The notes beneath the pieces were generated by a model that saw only the letters and a list, made by a program, of their open reading frames with translations, was not told the origin of the DNA and searched no databases. DNA of 64,000 bases from Vreelandella rituensis (GTDB lineage Bacteria; Pseudomonadota; Gammaproteobacteria; Pseudomonadales; Halomonadaceae). The position numbers were made by a program, and so were the translations under genes. Positions within the stretch are counted from its first letter, which is position 1. Every line of letters begins with the position of its first letter. The DNA lies in assembly GCF_003336665.1 (NCBI RefSeq), contig NZ_QPIJ01000013.1, positions 17,884 through 81,883 of the forward strand. Direction: 5' to 3'. Of the stretch, positions 9,748 through 17,603 are shown one piece after another.

Positions 9748-9779
9748 AAAAGGCCGCACCCGTCTGGGTGTGGCCTTTG
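9748..9779 (+). terminator. Rho-independent terminator after hemL
   Basis: AAAGGCC-CACCC pairs with GGGTG-GGCCTTT around a GTCT loop, forming a long, nearly perfect GC-rich stem ending in TTTGT. It lies 35 bases beyond the hemL stop. The 5' A-rich arm makes it potentially bidirectional. Confidence 0.75.
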
Positions 9780-9855
9780 TCGTATAGGCAGCTGACATGA
9801 TCACAGCGGGCCATAGCGCCCTGAGTTGGCAGCAAGGAATACGAGGAAATTCAAC

Positions 9856-10230
9856 ATGATGAATGTATACCGCAGCGCCCTGCTGGTTATCGGCTTGGGT
9901 AGCGGACTATTATCCATGAGTGCCCATGCAGAACAGAAGGAGAACCCCGTGAGTGACGCAAATCGAATCCACATCAGTATCACCGGCTCGCCTGAAACGC
10001 GCTATTCGGCGCGTTGGCGGGTGACCCAGAACGGTGAGATTCAAGAATACCAGGAAGACAATGGCACGGTGCCCGCCGATTACACCTATGAAGGTGAAGC
10101 CCTAGAAGGTACGGTCTCGATGCTAAGCGAAGGACGCCTGGAAATCGACATCGCCAAAGGCGGTAACCGCTCGCGCTCGGCCACCCAAGGAAAAGGGGGA
10201 ACGTTACAGATTAATGTCTCGGGTAATTGA
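9856..10230 (+). CDS. Unrecognised small secreted protein beside the curli locus
   Basis: A 124-residue protein with a clear signal peptide ending SMSAHA at about residue 25. The mature part (about 99 residues) is polar and strand-rich, with HISITGSPETRYSARWRV, VPADYTYEGEALEGTVS and KGGTLQINVSG. It suggests a small beta-sandwich. I cannot name it. Its place next to csgA, its size and its periplasmic export invite comparison with CsgC or CsgH, the curli chaperones, but I see no cysteine motif or other decisive signature. It is also reminiscent of a family of small secreted beta proteins with a VP-x-Y/F-x-Y-x-G-x-x-LE core. GAGGAAA precedes the ATG at 9856. It reads toward csgA. Confidence 0.75.
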   Translation: MMNVYRSALLVIGLGSGLLSMSAHAEQKENPVSDANRIHISITGSPETRYSARWRVTQNGEIQEYQEDNGTVPADYTYEGEALEGTVSMLSEGRLEIDIAKGGNRSRSATQGKGGTLQINVSGN

Positions 10231-10259
10231 TTTTAAAACTATAAAAATTTTACAGTTAT

Positions 10260-10288
10260 GAAAAAAACGCCCTGCTGATGACAGGGCG
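10260..10288 (-). terminator. Terminator of csgA (convergent with the secreted-protein gene)
   Basis: CGCCCTG (10268-10274) and CAGGGCG (10282-10288) form a 7-bp GC stem. On the minus strand it is followed by seven Ts (10261-10267), a standard intrinsic terminator 55 bases after the csgA stop. The plus-strand side has only a weak T-rich tail, so service to the rightward gene ending at 10230 is possible but less sure. Confidence 0.8.
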
Positions 10289-10342
10289 CTTCGGTAGTTT
10301 TATCCTACTGTTTTATATAGCTTACCTAATAATCCGCTTGGA

Positions 10343-11122
10343 TTAATAACCTTGGCTAACTTCATTATAGTTGTTGTTTCCGTGAGTCTTGATTTGAGAG
10401 AAGTGCTGACCTGAAGTGCCGAAATCACCACTTTGGCTGACGATGTTAGAGTTGTTAGAACCGACGGTACGAATAAAGGAGTCGTGACCGTAGCCGCTTT
10501 GGTTAACACTGTAATAGTTATGATCGCCGTAAGTGATAATATCGCTATCCAATTCGTCGCCGACTTGATTTACGCTCGCATCATTGGAATTACCCTTGAA
10601 TTTGATATAGCTATCATTCAGGTCACCGTATTGATTTACATCGGCCCAGTTGTTATTGCCCTGCTGTTCGACCCAGGAATCATTTCTGTAGCCATCCTGG
10701 TCTACAGAAGCGTAATTTTTATTGCCATCTTGCGCAATGACAGAATCATTTTCCACGCCTAATTGATTGACGGTCGCAGTATTGTTGTTATGTTTCTGAT
10801 CGATCTTTGAGTAGTTATTACCCGCTGCTGCGCTACCCACGACATCGTCCTGAGTCACATTGGTGCTATTGTTGTTACCGTCTTGCTTGATGCGGGAAAC
10901 CTGCGTTCCCCACTGAGTGACAACATTGACGTTGTTATTCCCATCTTGGTCGATGAAAGAATCACTACCCACGGCACTGCCGTCATAACTTGAACCGGCC
11001 ATGCCATCAATAGTTGCCCTGGAACCGTTGAAGACAGAGTCAGGTGCGGTTTGCGCCATTGCTGCTGAAGCGGATACGGCGAAAGCGACGGCGGCTGCGA
11101 TGCTAGTCAATTGAATTTTCAT
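10343..11122 (-). CDS. csgA: Major curlin subunit CsgA
   Basis: Secreted amyloid subunit of curli fibres. A 23-residue signal peptide ends SASAAMA. Residues about 54-259 form nine curlin repeats of roughly 22 residues with the pattern D-S-x-I-x-x-x-G-N-x-N-x-x-x-V-x-Q-x-G. Examples are DSVIAQDGNKNYASVDQDG and DSWVEQQGNNNWADVNQYG. E. coli CsgA has 151 residues and five repeats, so this one is much longer. Several repeats near the C-terminus lose the first Gln (IKFKG, IITYG, IRTVG), which may mark gatekeeper or less amyloidogenic units. AAGGGGA precedes the ATG. It lies 78 bases after csgB and ends at a terminator. Confidence 0.92.
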   Translation of the reverse strand: MKIQLTSIAAAVAFAVSASAAMAQTAPDSVFNGSRATIDGMAGSSYDGSAVGSDSFIDQDGNNNVNVVTQWGTQVSRIKQDGNNNSTNVTQDDVVGSAAAGNNYSKIDQKHNNNTATVNQLGVENDSVIAQDGNKNYASVDQDGYRNDSWVEQQGNNNWADVNQYGDLNDSYIKFKGNSNDASVNQVGDELDSDIITYGDHNYYSVNQSGYGHDSFIRTVGSNNSNIVSQSGDFGTSGQHFSQIKTHGNNNYNEVSQGY

Positions 11123-11200
11123 GGTTATTCCCCTTGTTTATTGAGGTCTTGCTAAAATTTTGATTTCTGACAGAGGTCTTTTTACGGCGAAAAGGACGTA

Positions 11201-11782
11201 TCAGTTGGTTACGATTGTGGCTGTTGTACCCGCACCGGAAGAACTGAGTTGCTCCACGGTAAGGGTTCGGTAGCCACTACCCGATTGTGAAACGTTTACT
11301 TTCCCTTCAAGTCCGTACTGATTGACTTGAGATTCGAATTGGTTGCCATTCTGGGTAATATTGGCCTCCAGGCGGTTACCTTGCTGGTTAACCAGGCCAA
11401 TATTGTTGGAGCCTTCTTGAGTGATCGTGGCTTCATTGAAGTTACCATTCTGGTAAATGGAAGCCATGTTCGCTCGACCCACTGTATTTCGGTTCTGAGT
11501 GATCACGTTGGTATTGCCGTCACCTATCTGCTTGATTAGCGCAACATTGGCACGGCGATCGGAAAACCGGATTTCATTGGGCAGCGTTACTTCAGTTTCA
11601 GTGATGAACGTCTGGGCTGTCTTATCGTCGACCCCGGGATAAATAAGCGACTGTTCCTCCGCCGAAACAGAAAGAGAAAAAGCCATGGCCACCCATCCCA
11701 GGGTACAAAGTGAAATGGCTTGGGTAACCTTGGAAGCGTTGGCGCGCTTTGAAGCGCCTGGGCAATGCTGTCTGGTATGCAT
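11201..11782 (-). CDS. csgB: Curlin nucleator CsgB
   Basis: Probable surface nucleator that starts CsgA polymerisation. The 193-residue product has a long basic n-region and a hydrophobic core ending FSLSVSA (about residue 41). The second half holds four to five curlin repeats, such as ALIKQIGDGNTNVITQ, ASIYQNGNFNEATITQ and ANITQNGNQFESQVNQ. The start at 11782 (MHTRQH) has GAGAGAG upstream; ATGs at 11800 and 11941 lack ribosome sites. It precedes csgA on the same strand, the usual csgBA order. CsgB and CsgA are both curlin-repeat proteins; I assign CsgB by order, shorter length and less regular repeats. Confidence 0.85.
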   Translation of the reverse strand: MHTRQHCPGASKRANASKVTQAISLCTLGWVAMAFSLSVSAEEQSLIYPGVDDKTAQTFITETEVTLPNEIRFSDRRANVALIKQIGDGNTNVITQNRNTVGRANMASIYQNGNFNEATITQEGSNNIGLVNQQGNRLEANITQNGNQFESQVNQYGLEGKVNVSQSGSGYRTLTVEQLSSSGAGTTATIVTN

Positions 11783-12051
11783 GGTTACTCTCTCGTTCAT
11801 TTTGTAAATTTCGTGTAACTTTTTGTTGGGTTCAGTATGGATCGGATCGATAGCGTTTCCATGAGCATTTGAACTGAAATGTAAGTTTAAAAAGATCATG
11901 GTTTTAAAAATTGGAATAATGTTATTTTTAATACGCAGCACATAGGTTATTAGTCATATCGGAGAAAATAATTTAAATAGCAGTACAGCAACGTTTTTCT
12001 ATTTCAACGGTTTTATGTTCTAGTTAGGGCAACTTATTTAGCTATAAGATT
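11783..12051 (-). promoter_or_regulatory. AT-rich csgBA upstream region
   Basis: About 270 bases between csgB and the csgG terminator hold no convincing gene. The stretch is much richer in A and T than the flanking genes, which fits a controlled csgBA promoter in which CsgD would bind. I cannot point to a definite -10/-35 pair or CsgD site. Confidence 0.45.
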
Positions 12052-12054
12052 AAA

Positions 12055-12081
12055 TAAAAAAGGCCATGCATAAGCATGGCC
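12055..12081 (-). terminator. Terminator after csgG
   Basis: GGCCATGC (12062-12069) and GCATGGCC (12074-12081) form a perfect 8-bp stem with an ATAA loop. On the minus strand it runs into a T-run (12056-12061). It separates the csgDEFG unit from csgBA, so the two are probably transcribed independently although collinear. A second inverted repeat, ACCGCC/GGCGGT at about 12093-12115, lies between it and the csgG stop. Confidence 0.8.
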
Positions 12082-12123
12082 CTGGAGTTTGAGACCGCCT
12101 TCGCCGGGGCGGTTTTGCCTGGT

Positions 12124-12954
12124 TTACAGCTGCGGAATGGGCGCGTTCAGGTAGTCGGCCAAGATGGTCTGATTGAAATCGGTATCGTTGGGCAGGTTCC
12201 ACAAACGGTTTTCCACCCCCTGGGCGATCAAATGGATCACCGACGATTCGATAGCGGCCATTACCGCCATTTGTACCGGCTCGTTGGTGGTAAGGCCGGC
12301 TTCCGCTTCGAGCAGCCGGCTGAAATCGATGAAGCGGTAGACACCGGCCCGTAACTCCTTGGAATAGATGGTCTTGGTGGTGGTCACGTTGGCCAGCACT
12401 TCACCGGTGGAAATCTCCACTGCCCTGAGATTGACGGTGACCTGATCCACCTGGTATTCCCCGGAAGCACCGATACCGAAATACTCAACGCCGGCACCGC
12501 CGGTACGCACATTGGATTCATAGGCGATAATGCCGCCTTCCAGCATCACTGATGCCGCCCTTAGGGAGGGTAAGGTATCGGGTTGGCCGAAGCGCTCGAA
12601 TTCCGCCCGGATAATACGCCGTTCGGTAAGCAAGTTCTGTAACCCTACCCGTTCGAGGGGAATGAACCACCCCGAGTCAGCAAGGGCGCCGGTCAGCATG
12701 GCGGACGCGCCTTGGGTCACTGCGGTGGAAAAGGTACTGGCCGGCGCCGGGCGGTATTGGCCTGTCTGGTCGCGGAAATCATACACCGAGACAAAGATGC
12801 GCCCGGCAGGCGGTGGCAGCGAGATCAGGTCTTGATAGGCCGCGCCTCTGGGCGTGAGTGTCGCGGGTGCCCCTTCCAGGTCTTCCGAGGTGGCGACGAC
12901 GCCGGCACAGCCACTCAGCCAGAGTGCCAGCATCCCAACAATGATGATTCTCAT
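12124..12954 (-). CDS. csgG: Curli secretion channel lipoprotein CsgG
   Basis: Outer-membrane lipoprotein that oligomerises into the curli export pore. The 276-residue product has a lipobox LSGC with the lipidated Cys16. It then has the CsgG core: PAGRIFVSVYDFRDQTGQY, the FIPLERVGLQNLLTERRIIR segment, and the transmembrane hairpin region around YFGIGASGEYQVDQVTVNLRAV and TTTKTIYSKELRAGVYRF. The ATG at 12954 follows AGGGGA. An upstream in-frame ATG at 13017 would overlap csgF and bury the lipobox. It is the last gene of csgDEFG. Confidence 0.95.
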   Translation of the reverse strand: MRIIIVGMLALWLSGCAGVVATSEDLEGAPATLTPRGAAYQDLISLPPPAGRIFVSVYDFRDQTGQYRPAPASTFSTAVTQGASAMLTGALADSGWFIPLERVGLQNLLTERRIIRAEFERFGQPDTLPSLRAASVMLEGGIIAYESNVRTGGAGVEYFGIGASGEYQVDQVTVNLRAVEISTGEVLANVTTTKTIYSKELRAGVYRFIDFSRLLEAEAGLTTNEPVQMAVMAAIESSVIHLIAQGVENRLWNLPNDTDFNQTILADYLNAPIPQL

Positions 12955-13013
12955 AAATGTCCCCTTGTCTTGTTGCGTCTGAATTTTTTTTGGCGTGAGC
13001 GGATCGATACACG

Positions 13014-13451
13014 TCAAGGATTGAAGTCCAAACCGCCGACACTGATGGTGGTAAAGTCGCCAGTGAGCTTGTCCAACACCTGAACAGAAAGCTGGCCACC
13101 GTCGTCACTGACCACGACACTGAAATCGCCACTATCGAAACTGCCTTCATCGATACCGTTGTCCTTGTTTCCTACATCGTTGATGAGTTCGGAAATCAGC
13201 CGGCTTTCCAGGCTTTGGATCAAACGTGCGGTGGGTGACAGTGGTTCGGAGCGTCGAGCATCAGGATCGGTGTTGGTATCCTGGGACTGTGCCTTGCCCA
13301 GCAAATAACTGCCCACGAAAGGATCCCCGCCGAAGGATGGGTTGATGGGCTGGTAAACCAGTTCTCCGGCAAACGCCGGAAGCGATAGTGCGCTGAACAA
13401 GGTGGCGGTGGTCAGCATCTTCATGGCATGGGGTATACGGGTGGTTTTCAT
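13014..13451 (-). CDS. csgF: Curli assembly factor CsgF
   Basis: Exported factor that binds CsgG and couples CsgB to the cell surface. It has 145 residues with a signal peptide cut after LPAFA (residue 28). The mature N-terminus GELVYQPINPSFGGDPFVGSYLL is the hallmark CsgF segment that sits inside the CsgG pore. Its ATG overlaps the csgE stop (TGATG), so it is translationally coupled. csgG begins 59 bases further on. Confidence 0.94.
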   Translation of the reverse strand: MKTTRIPHAMKMLTTATLFSALSLPAFAGELVYQPINPSFGGDPFVGSYLLGKAQSQDTNTDPDARRSEPLSPTARLIQSLESRLISELINDVGNKDNGIDEGSFDSGDFSVVVSDDGGQLSVQVLDKLTGDFTTISVGGLDFNP

Positions 13452-13990
13452 CAGTTCAACTCCTCACTTCCTAGGTCTGGATTAGATGACATGGCCGAAG
13501 CGAGCTGGCGTTGCAGTAAGGCTTCCTCGACCGTCTGCACTGCTTCCCCCGCCATCCGGTCGGCTTCGTTGATTCGGGGAGAAAGTTGCGTGCGAAAATA
13601 CATGCGGGGACCTTCCATCACCCATACCTGGCTTCCCCAGCGTGCATCCGGACGCTCTTCAATGGTGAGCGTGGCCTGGCTGATAAACAGGCTGTCCATG
13701 GCTCTTTGACTGAAAGCCCGGTAAAAGGTCTTGCCGGCCATGGTGATGGTGCGGTCCACCAGCACCCCGGTTAACTCACTGCTGCGGTTGGGTTGGCGCT
13801 GTAACGCGGGGCCGTCGAGGCTTTCAATCTGGTTGATGGCTTCTTGTTGTTGCGCTTCGGTTGACGCCTCGCTGGGCACTTCGGGTGCTTCAGGGGAAGC
13901 GGCCCACAGAGAAGCGCTGCATATAATTGTGAACAGAAGAGCGTTACCGGCTACTCGGCACTGGTGGCACAATTGTTTTGTGAATTTCAT
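13451..13990 (-). CDS. csgE: Curli assembly adaptor CsgE
   Basis: Periplasmic adaptor that caps CsgG and directs subunits into it. The 179-residue product has a signal peptide ending near SLWA (about residue 30) and a Pro/Glu-rich linker. The CsgE core follows: GVLVDRTITMAGKTFYRAF, TLTIEERPDARWGSQVWV, and MEGPRMYFRTQLSPR. It is longer than E. coli CsgE (129 residues) because of the linker (about 31-70). GAGGA precedes the ATG at 13990. The preceding gene is csgD. Confidence 0.92.
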   Translation of the reverse strand: MKFTKQLCHQCRVAGNALLFTIICSASLWAASPEAPEVPSEASTEAQQQEAINQIESLDGPALQRQPNRSSELTGVLVDRTITMAGKTFYRAFSQRAMDSLFISQATLTIEERPDARWGSQVWVMEGPRMYFRTQLSPRINEADRMAGEAVQTVEEALLQRQLASAMSSNPDLGSEELN

Positions 13991-14013
13991 CGGAAAATCC
14001 TCACGCCTTGGCG

Positions 14014-14712
14014 TTAACGATGACTTTGACTTTTTCCGTTTCGGCCATTGTCGATATTGGGCAGAATCGGCCCGATATTCTGATGAATCCAATTCAAGGC
14101 CTGGATACGGTTGTGGACATTGATCTTGCGGAAAATGTTGTAAAGGTGAGATTTGACGGTGTGTTCACTGACAAACAGCTTGTCGGCGATCTGTTGGTTG
14201 GAAGCGCCGGAACTGAGTAAGGAAATGATTTCCATCTCGCGGTTGGTCAGGCCGCATGCCGGGCGAAACACATTGCTCTGATACTTGCGATAAAACAGAA
14301 TCAGCTGCGCCATTAGATCGCGTGACATCCAAAGCTCACCTTCCATCAAGCTTTTGATGCCTTTACAGATCACATCGAGGCTTTCGTTACGGTAAAAAAC
14401 CCCTTTGAGTTGGGCGCAAGCCAAAGCCTCCAGAGCGTGATCCATGTTCCTGATATTGAAGGCGGCGATGGGTACCTTTTTCAGTGCTTCCGGAAGTTTT
14501 GCCTGCCATTCCGGCAAGGTTTCCAGGCTGATGTGATCCATATCAATCAGTAACAATGCCTTTTCGGGTGGTTTGACCGAAAGCACGGAAGAGGGTGCAT
14601 ATACCGTTGCGTTACAACCAGTGTGCTGAATCAAGTAGTCAACAAATAATTGAGTTTGCGGACTTTTTTCGGTTATTACATAAACCTGATCGGATGATGT
14701 CGCCAAAGCCAT
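14014..14712 (-). CDS. csgD: LuxR-family curli regulator CsgD
   Basis: Transcription activator of curli and biofilm genes. The 232-residue protein has an N-terminal receiver-like domain (about 6-130) and a C-terminal LuxR helix-turn-helix (about 155-209), LTNREMEIISLLSSGASNQQ followed by FVSEHTVKSHLYNIF. The GASN-x-x-IA and SEHTVKSHLYNIF sequences are very close to E. coli CsgD. GAGGG precedes the ATG at 14712. It begins the csgDEFG run and faces rdgB across a strikingly AT-rich gap. Confidence 0.9.
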   Translation of the reverse strand: MALATSSDQVYVITEKSPQTQLFVDYLIQHTGCNATVYAPSSVLSVKPPEKALLLIDMDHISLETLPEWQAKLPEALKKVPIAAFNIRNMDHALEALACAQLKGVFYRNESLDVICKGIKSLMEGELWMSRDLMAQLILFYRKYQSNVFRPACGLTNREMEIISLLSSGASNQQIADKLFVSEHTVKSHLYNIFRKINVHNRIQALNWIHQNIGPILPNIDNGRNGKSQSHR

Positions 14713-14976
14713 TGGGTGACCCTCATGGATAAAAATCATTAGGAAGCAGCTCATGAAGTGTTGTCCAAAGAGTTCGTTTCGTAAAGTTTTGTTATTAATA
14801 TAATTTATTCTATTTTTATATATTTATATACTAAAAAAGAATATAAATTCTAAGTTATTGTATTTATTTAATTTTTTGGATATTAAGTTTTTTATATGGT
14901 GAACTGACAAGCCAATGAGTTTGATGTAATCACTCTGAAATGTAACCTAATGAAAGCCCTGAAGGAGAACGTTGCT
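14713..14976. promoter_or_regulatory. AT-rich csgD-rdgB intergenic region
   Basis: A 264-base divergent region whose centre (about 14780-14905) is almost wholly A and T, unlike the surrounding genes. The csgD promoter of enterobacteria is likewise long, AT-rich and bound by many regulators such as H-NS, IHF and OmpR; a similar role is inferred here. No single promoter can be picked with confidence. Confidence 0.5.
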
Positions 14977-15585
14977 ATGCAGACTGTGGCCACCCTGGTG
15001 CTAGCCAGCGGAAACGCTGGTAAATTGAAAGAATTCAATGCGTTGCTTTCCCCGCTGGGGTTTGATGTTCGCCCTCAGTCAGACTTTAGTGTTAGTGAAG
15101 TGGAAGAAACTGGATTGACGTTTGTAGAAAATGCGCTTCTCAAGGCACGCGAGGCTAGCCGAATAAGTGGACTGCCTGCTTTAGCGGATGATTCCGGCCT
15201 TGAAGTGGATGCGCTGAAGGGCGCCCCGGGAATCTATTCCGCCCGTTTTGCCGGTGAACCTAAAAGCGACGCGCGTAACAATCAGAAATTGTTACAGGCA
15301 TTGAGTGAGTGCCCGGAAGGACAACGCAGCGGCCGATACTGGTGTGTGCTGGTGTATCTACGCCATGCCGAAGACCCGGTGCCGGTCATAGTGCAACGTA
15401 GCTGGGAGGGAGAAATTCTGGCGCATCCACGCGGCGAAGGCGGTTTTGGTTATGACGCCTTGTTCTGGGTGCCGGAGCAGGCAATGAGTGCCGCCGAGCT
15501 ACCCGCGGAAGAAAAGAATCGCTTGAGCCACCGTGGCCGGGCATTGCAGGGATTGGTTGATATGTTGCAGGTGGTGCATGGTTGA
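14977..15585 (+). CDS. rdgB: dITP/XTP pyrophosphatase (non-canonical purine NTPase)
   Basis: House-cleaning enzyme that hydrolyses dITP, ITP and XTP. The 202-residue product starts with [14 protein letters not shown], has [13 protein letters not shown], the catalytic [11 protein letters not shown] and the [12 protein letters not shown] segments, all diagnostic of the Ham1/RdgB family. AAGGAG lies 9 bases before the ATG at 14977; an ATG at 14950 has no ribosome site. Its end overlaps hemW by 8 bases. Confidence 0.95.
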   Translation: MQTVATLVLASGNAGKLKEFNALLSPLGFDVRPQSDFSVSEVEETGLTFVENALLKAREASRISGLPALADDSGLEVDALKGAPGIYSARFAGEPKSDARNNQKLLQALSECPEGQRSGRYWCVLVYLRHAEDPVPVIVQRSWEGEILAHPRGEGGFGYDALFWVPEQAMSAAELPAEEKNRLSHRGRALQGLVDMLQVVHG

Positions 15586-16747
15586 TTGCCTACCTCCCTT
15601 GTCGTTGTATATTCATACCCCGTGGTGCGTGCGCAAATGCCCTTATTGCGACTTCAATTCCCATGAATCGGGGCGTGAAGCATTGCCGGAACAAGCTTAT
15701 TTAGCAGCACTGTTGGCTGATCTCGATCATGACCTGGCGTCGTTACCGCCACGTAAGCTGCAGAGTATCTTTATCGGTGGGGGCACACCGAGTCTGCTGT
15801 CCGCTGACTTCTATGCCAAGCTTTTCGAGGCCATTCGCGAGCGGCTCCTATTTGCTGATGACATCGAAATCACCTTGGAAGCCAATCCCGGCACCTTGGA
15901 GCAAGGGCGCTTTGCGGGTTATCGCGCGGCTGGCATCAATCGGCTCTCCTTGGGCGTGCAAAGCTTTCATGATGCGCAGTTGACGGCATTGGGTAGAATT
16001 CACACCGGCCAGGATGCCTTGATGGCGGTGGCTCAGGCGCGTGAAGCCGGGTTCGATAACTTCAACCTGGACTTGATGCACGGCCTGCCTGGGCAAACTC
16101 AGGAGTTAGCGCTCGCTGACCTGGAACAGGCATTGGCACTTGAGCCTGAACATATCTCCTGGTACCAGTTGACGCTTGAACCCAATACCGCTTTTCATTC
16201 CCACCCTCCGGTATTACCCGAAGAGGAAACCCTCTGGGATATTCAGGATGCGGGACACGAACTGCTTGAACGCGCCGGGTTGCAGCGCTATGAGATTTCC
16301 GCCTATGCCAGGCCGGGCCGTGAAAGCCGCCACAATCTCAATTATTGGCAGTTCGGCGATTATTTGGGTATAGGGGCGGGCGCCCATGGAAAACTCAGCT
16401 ATATCGATAAACATGGCCAATGGCGTATCGAGCGTCGCTGGAAGACTCGCCAGCCCGAGGCCTACTTGCGCCGTGTGAACGATCCGCGTGGCTTTATCGC
16501 CGGCAAGCAGGAGATACCTGAAAATGCATTGGTGCTTGAGTTTGCCATGAATGCGCTACGCCTGACCGAAGGTGTGGCTGTAGAGACTTGGACGGCGCAC
16601 ACGGGACAACCGCTCGACACCTTGCTTGGACGTTTATCGGACGCGGAAGAAAAAGGACTTTTGAAGGAAATCCCTTTTCGATTACAAACGTCGCCCCAAG
16701 GTCTACTATTCTTGAATGAGTTACTGGCCCTGATCAGTGACGAATAA
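15578..16747 (+). CDS. hemW: Radical SAM heme chaperone HemW
   Basis: Radical SAM protein long annotated as oxygen-independent coproporphyrinogen oxidase, now viewed as a heme chaperone. The 389-residue product has the cluster motif Cys17-x3-Cys21-x2-Cys24 in [12 protein letters not shown], then [17 protein letters not shown] and RLSLGVQSF. The start overlaps the rdgB stop, as is usual for the rdgB-hemW pair. It is the second heme-linked locus here after hemJ/hemL. Confidence 0.94.
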   Translation: MVDCLPPLSLYIHTPWCVRKCPYCDFNSHESGREALPEQAYLAALLADLDHDLASLPPRKLQSIFIGGGTPSLLSADFYAKLFEAIRERLLFADDIEITLEANPGTLEQGRFAGYRAAGINRLSLGVQSFHDAQLTALGRIHTGQDALMAVAQAREAGFDNFNLDLMHGLPGQTQELALADLEQALALEPEHISWYQLTLEPNTAFHSHPPVLPEEETLWDIQDAGHELLERAGLQRYEISAYARPGRESRHNLNYWQFGDYLGIGAGAHGKLSYIDKHGQWRIERRWKTRQPEAYLRRVNDPRGFIAGKQEIPENALVLEFAMNALRLTEGVAVETWTAHTGQPLDTLLGRLSDAEEKGLLKEIPFRLQTSPQGLLFLNELLALISDE

Positions 16748-16777
16748 TGAACCACCTCTGAACGTAAGGAACTTTAT

Positions 16778-17452
16778 ATGCGCACTTTTTATAAACTGTT
16801 GACGCCTCTGGCCGCCGTGATTCTAGTGGCAGGCTGTGCCACGGATCCCTATAGCGGTCAGACCCAGCGTTCCACCACCGGCACGAGCGCCGGTATCGGT
16901 GCCGCAATAGGGGCGGCAGCGGGTGCGCTTTCCGGTGATGGCAGTACCAGTCGTCGTGATCGCGCCTTGATCGGCGCCGCCGTAGGTGCCGCTGCCGGTG
17001 CGGGTGTCGGCGTGTATATGGACCGCCAGGAAGAGCAGCTGCGTGAGAACCTGCAAGGCTCACGTATCGAAATCGATCGCCGCGGTGATGATATCGTACT
17101 CAACATGCCCAGCAGCGTGACCTTTGGTTTCGACTCCGCACAACTGACGCCACAGGCGAGAGATGCACTCAGTGAAGTCTCTCAGGTAGTACGTGAATAC
17201 GGCGATACTCGAGTAAATATTGCCGGGCATACCGACAGTACCGGCGATGCCGCCTACAACCAGCGCCTTTCCGAGCAACGCGCTCAGGCAGTGGGCAGTT
17301 ACCTGAACCAGACTGGGGTTCCCTCAACCCGTATCAACACGCGTGGCTATGGAGAAGCTCAGCCAGTGGCAAGCAACGAGACCGAACAAGGTCGCACCCA
17401 GAATCGTCGCGTGGAAATTACCCTGACACCGACGGGCGAAGGTCAGCAATAA
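16778..17452 (+). CDS. OmpA-family lipoprotein with glycine-zipper segment (YiaD-like)
   Basis: Envelope lipoprotein of 224 residues. Lipobox ending VAGC with Cys20; a Gly/Ala-rich double glycine zipper at about 36-80 (GIGAAIGAAAGAL and GAAVGAAAGAGVGVYMD); and a C-terminal OmpA peptidoglycan-binding domain (about 112-218) with FGFDSAQL, GHTDSTGDAAYNQRLSEQRA and TQNRRVEI. It probably links the outer membrane to peptidoglycan. AAGGAAC precedes the ATG. It is a single gene closed by a terminator. Confidence 0.92.
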   Translation: MRTFYKLLTPLAAVILVAGCATDPYSGQTQRSTTGTSAGIGAAIGAAAGALSGDGSTSRRDRALIGAAVGAAAGAGVGVYMDRQEEQLRENLQGSRIEIDRRGDDIVLNMPSSVTFGFDSAQLTPQARDALSEVSQVVREYGDTRVNIAGHTDSTGDAAYNQRLSEQRAQAVGSYLNQTGVPSTRINTRGYGEAQPVASNETEQGRTQNRRVEITLTPTGEGQQ

Positions 17453-17511
17453 CGGGTAGGGATAGCCGATCTCCAGCGGGTACTGACTTTCGTCAGTGTT
17501 AGCTGAAAAAC

Positions 17512-17543
17512 AAAAGGCCCGCTGACAAAAGCGGGCCTTTTTC
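17512..17543 (+). terminator. Terminator after the OmpA-family lipoprotein gene
   Basis: AAAGGCCCGC pairs with GCGGGCCTTT around TGACAAAA and runs into TTTTT. This is a textbook Rho-independent terminator 60 bases past the stop. A smaller stem, ACTGAC/GTCAGT (17482-17497), precedes it. Confidence 0.9.
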
Positions 17544-17603
17544 ATACAAACGTTATTTTGTCATCATGCGATTGATATCGCTTGGCTAACTCAAAGGGCC
17601 ACC

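Noticed and set aside
10433..10762. Hydrophobic plus-strand frame opposite csgA
   Set aside because: Its Ile/Val-rich look comes from the antisense of Asn/Asp-rich curlin repeats.
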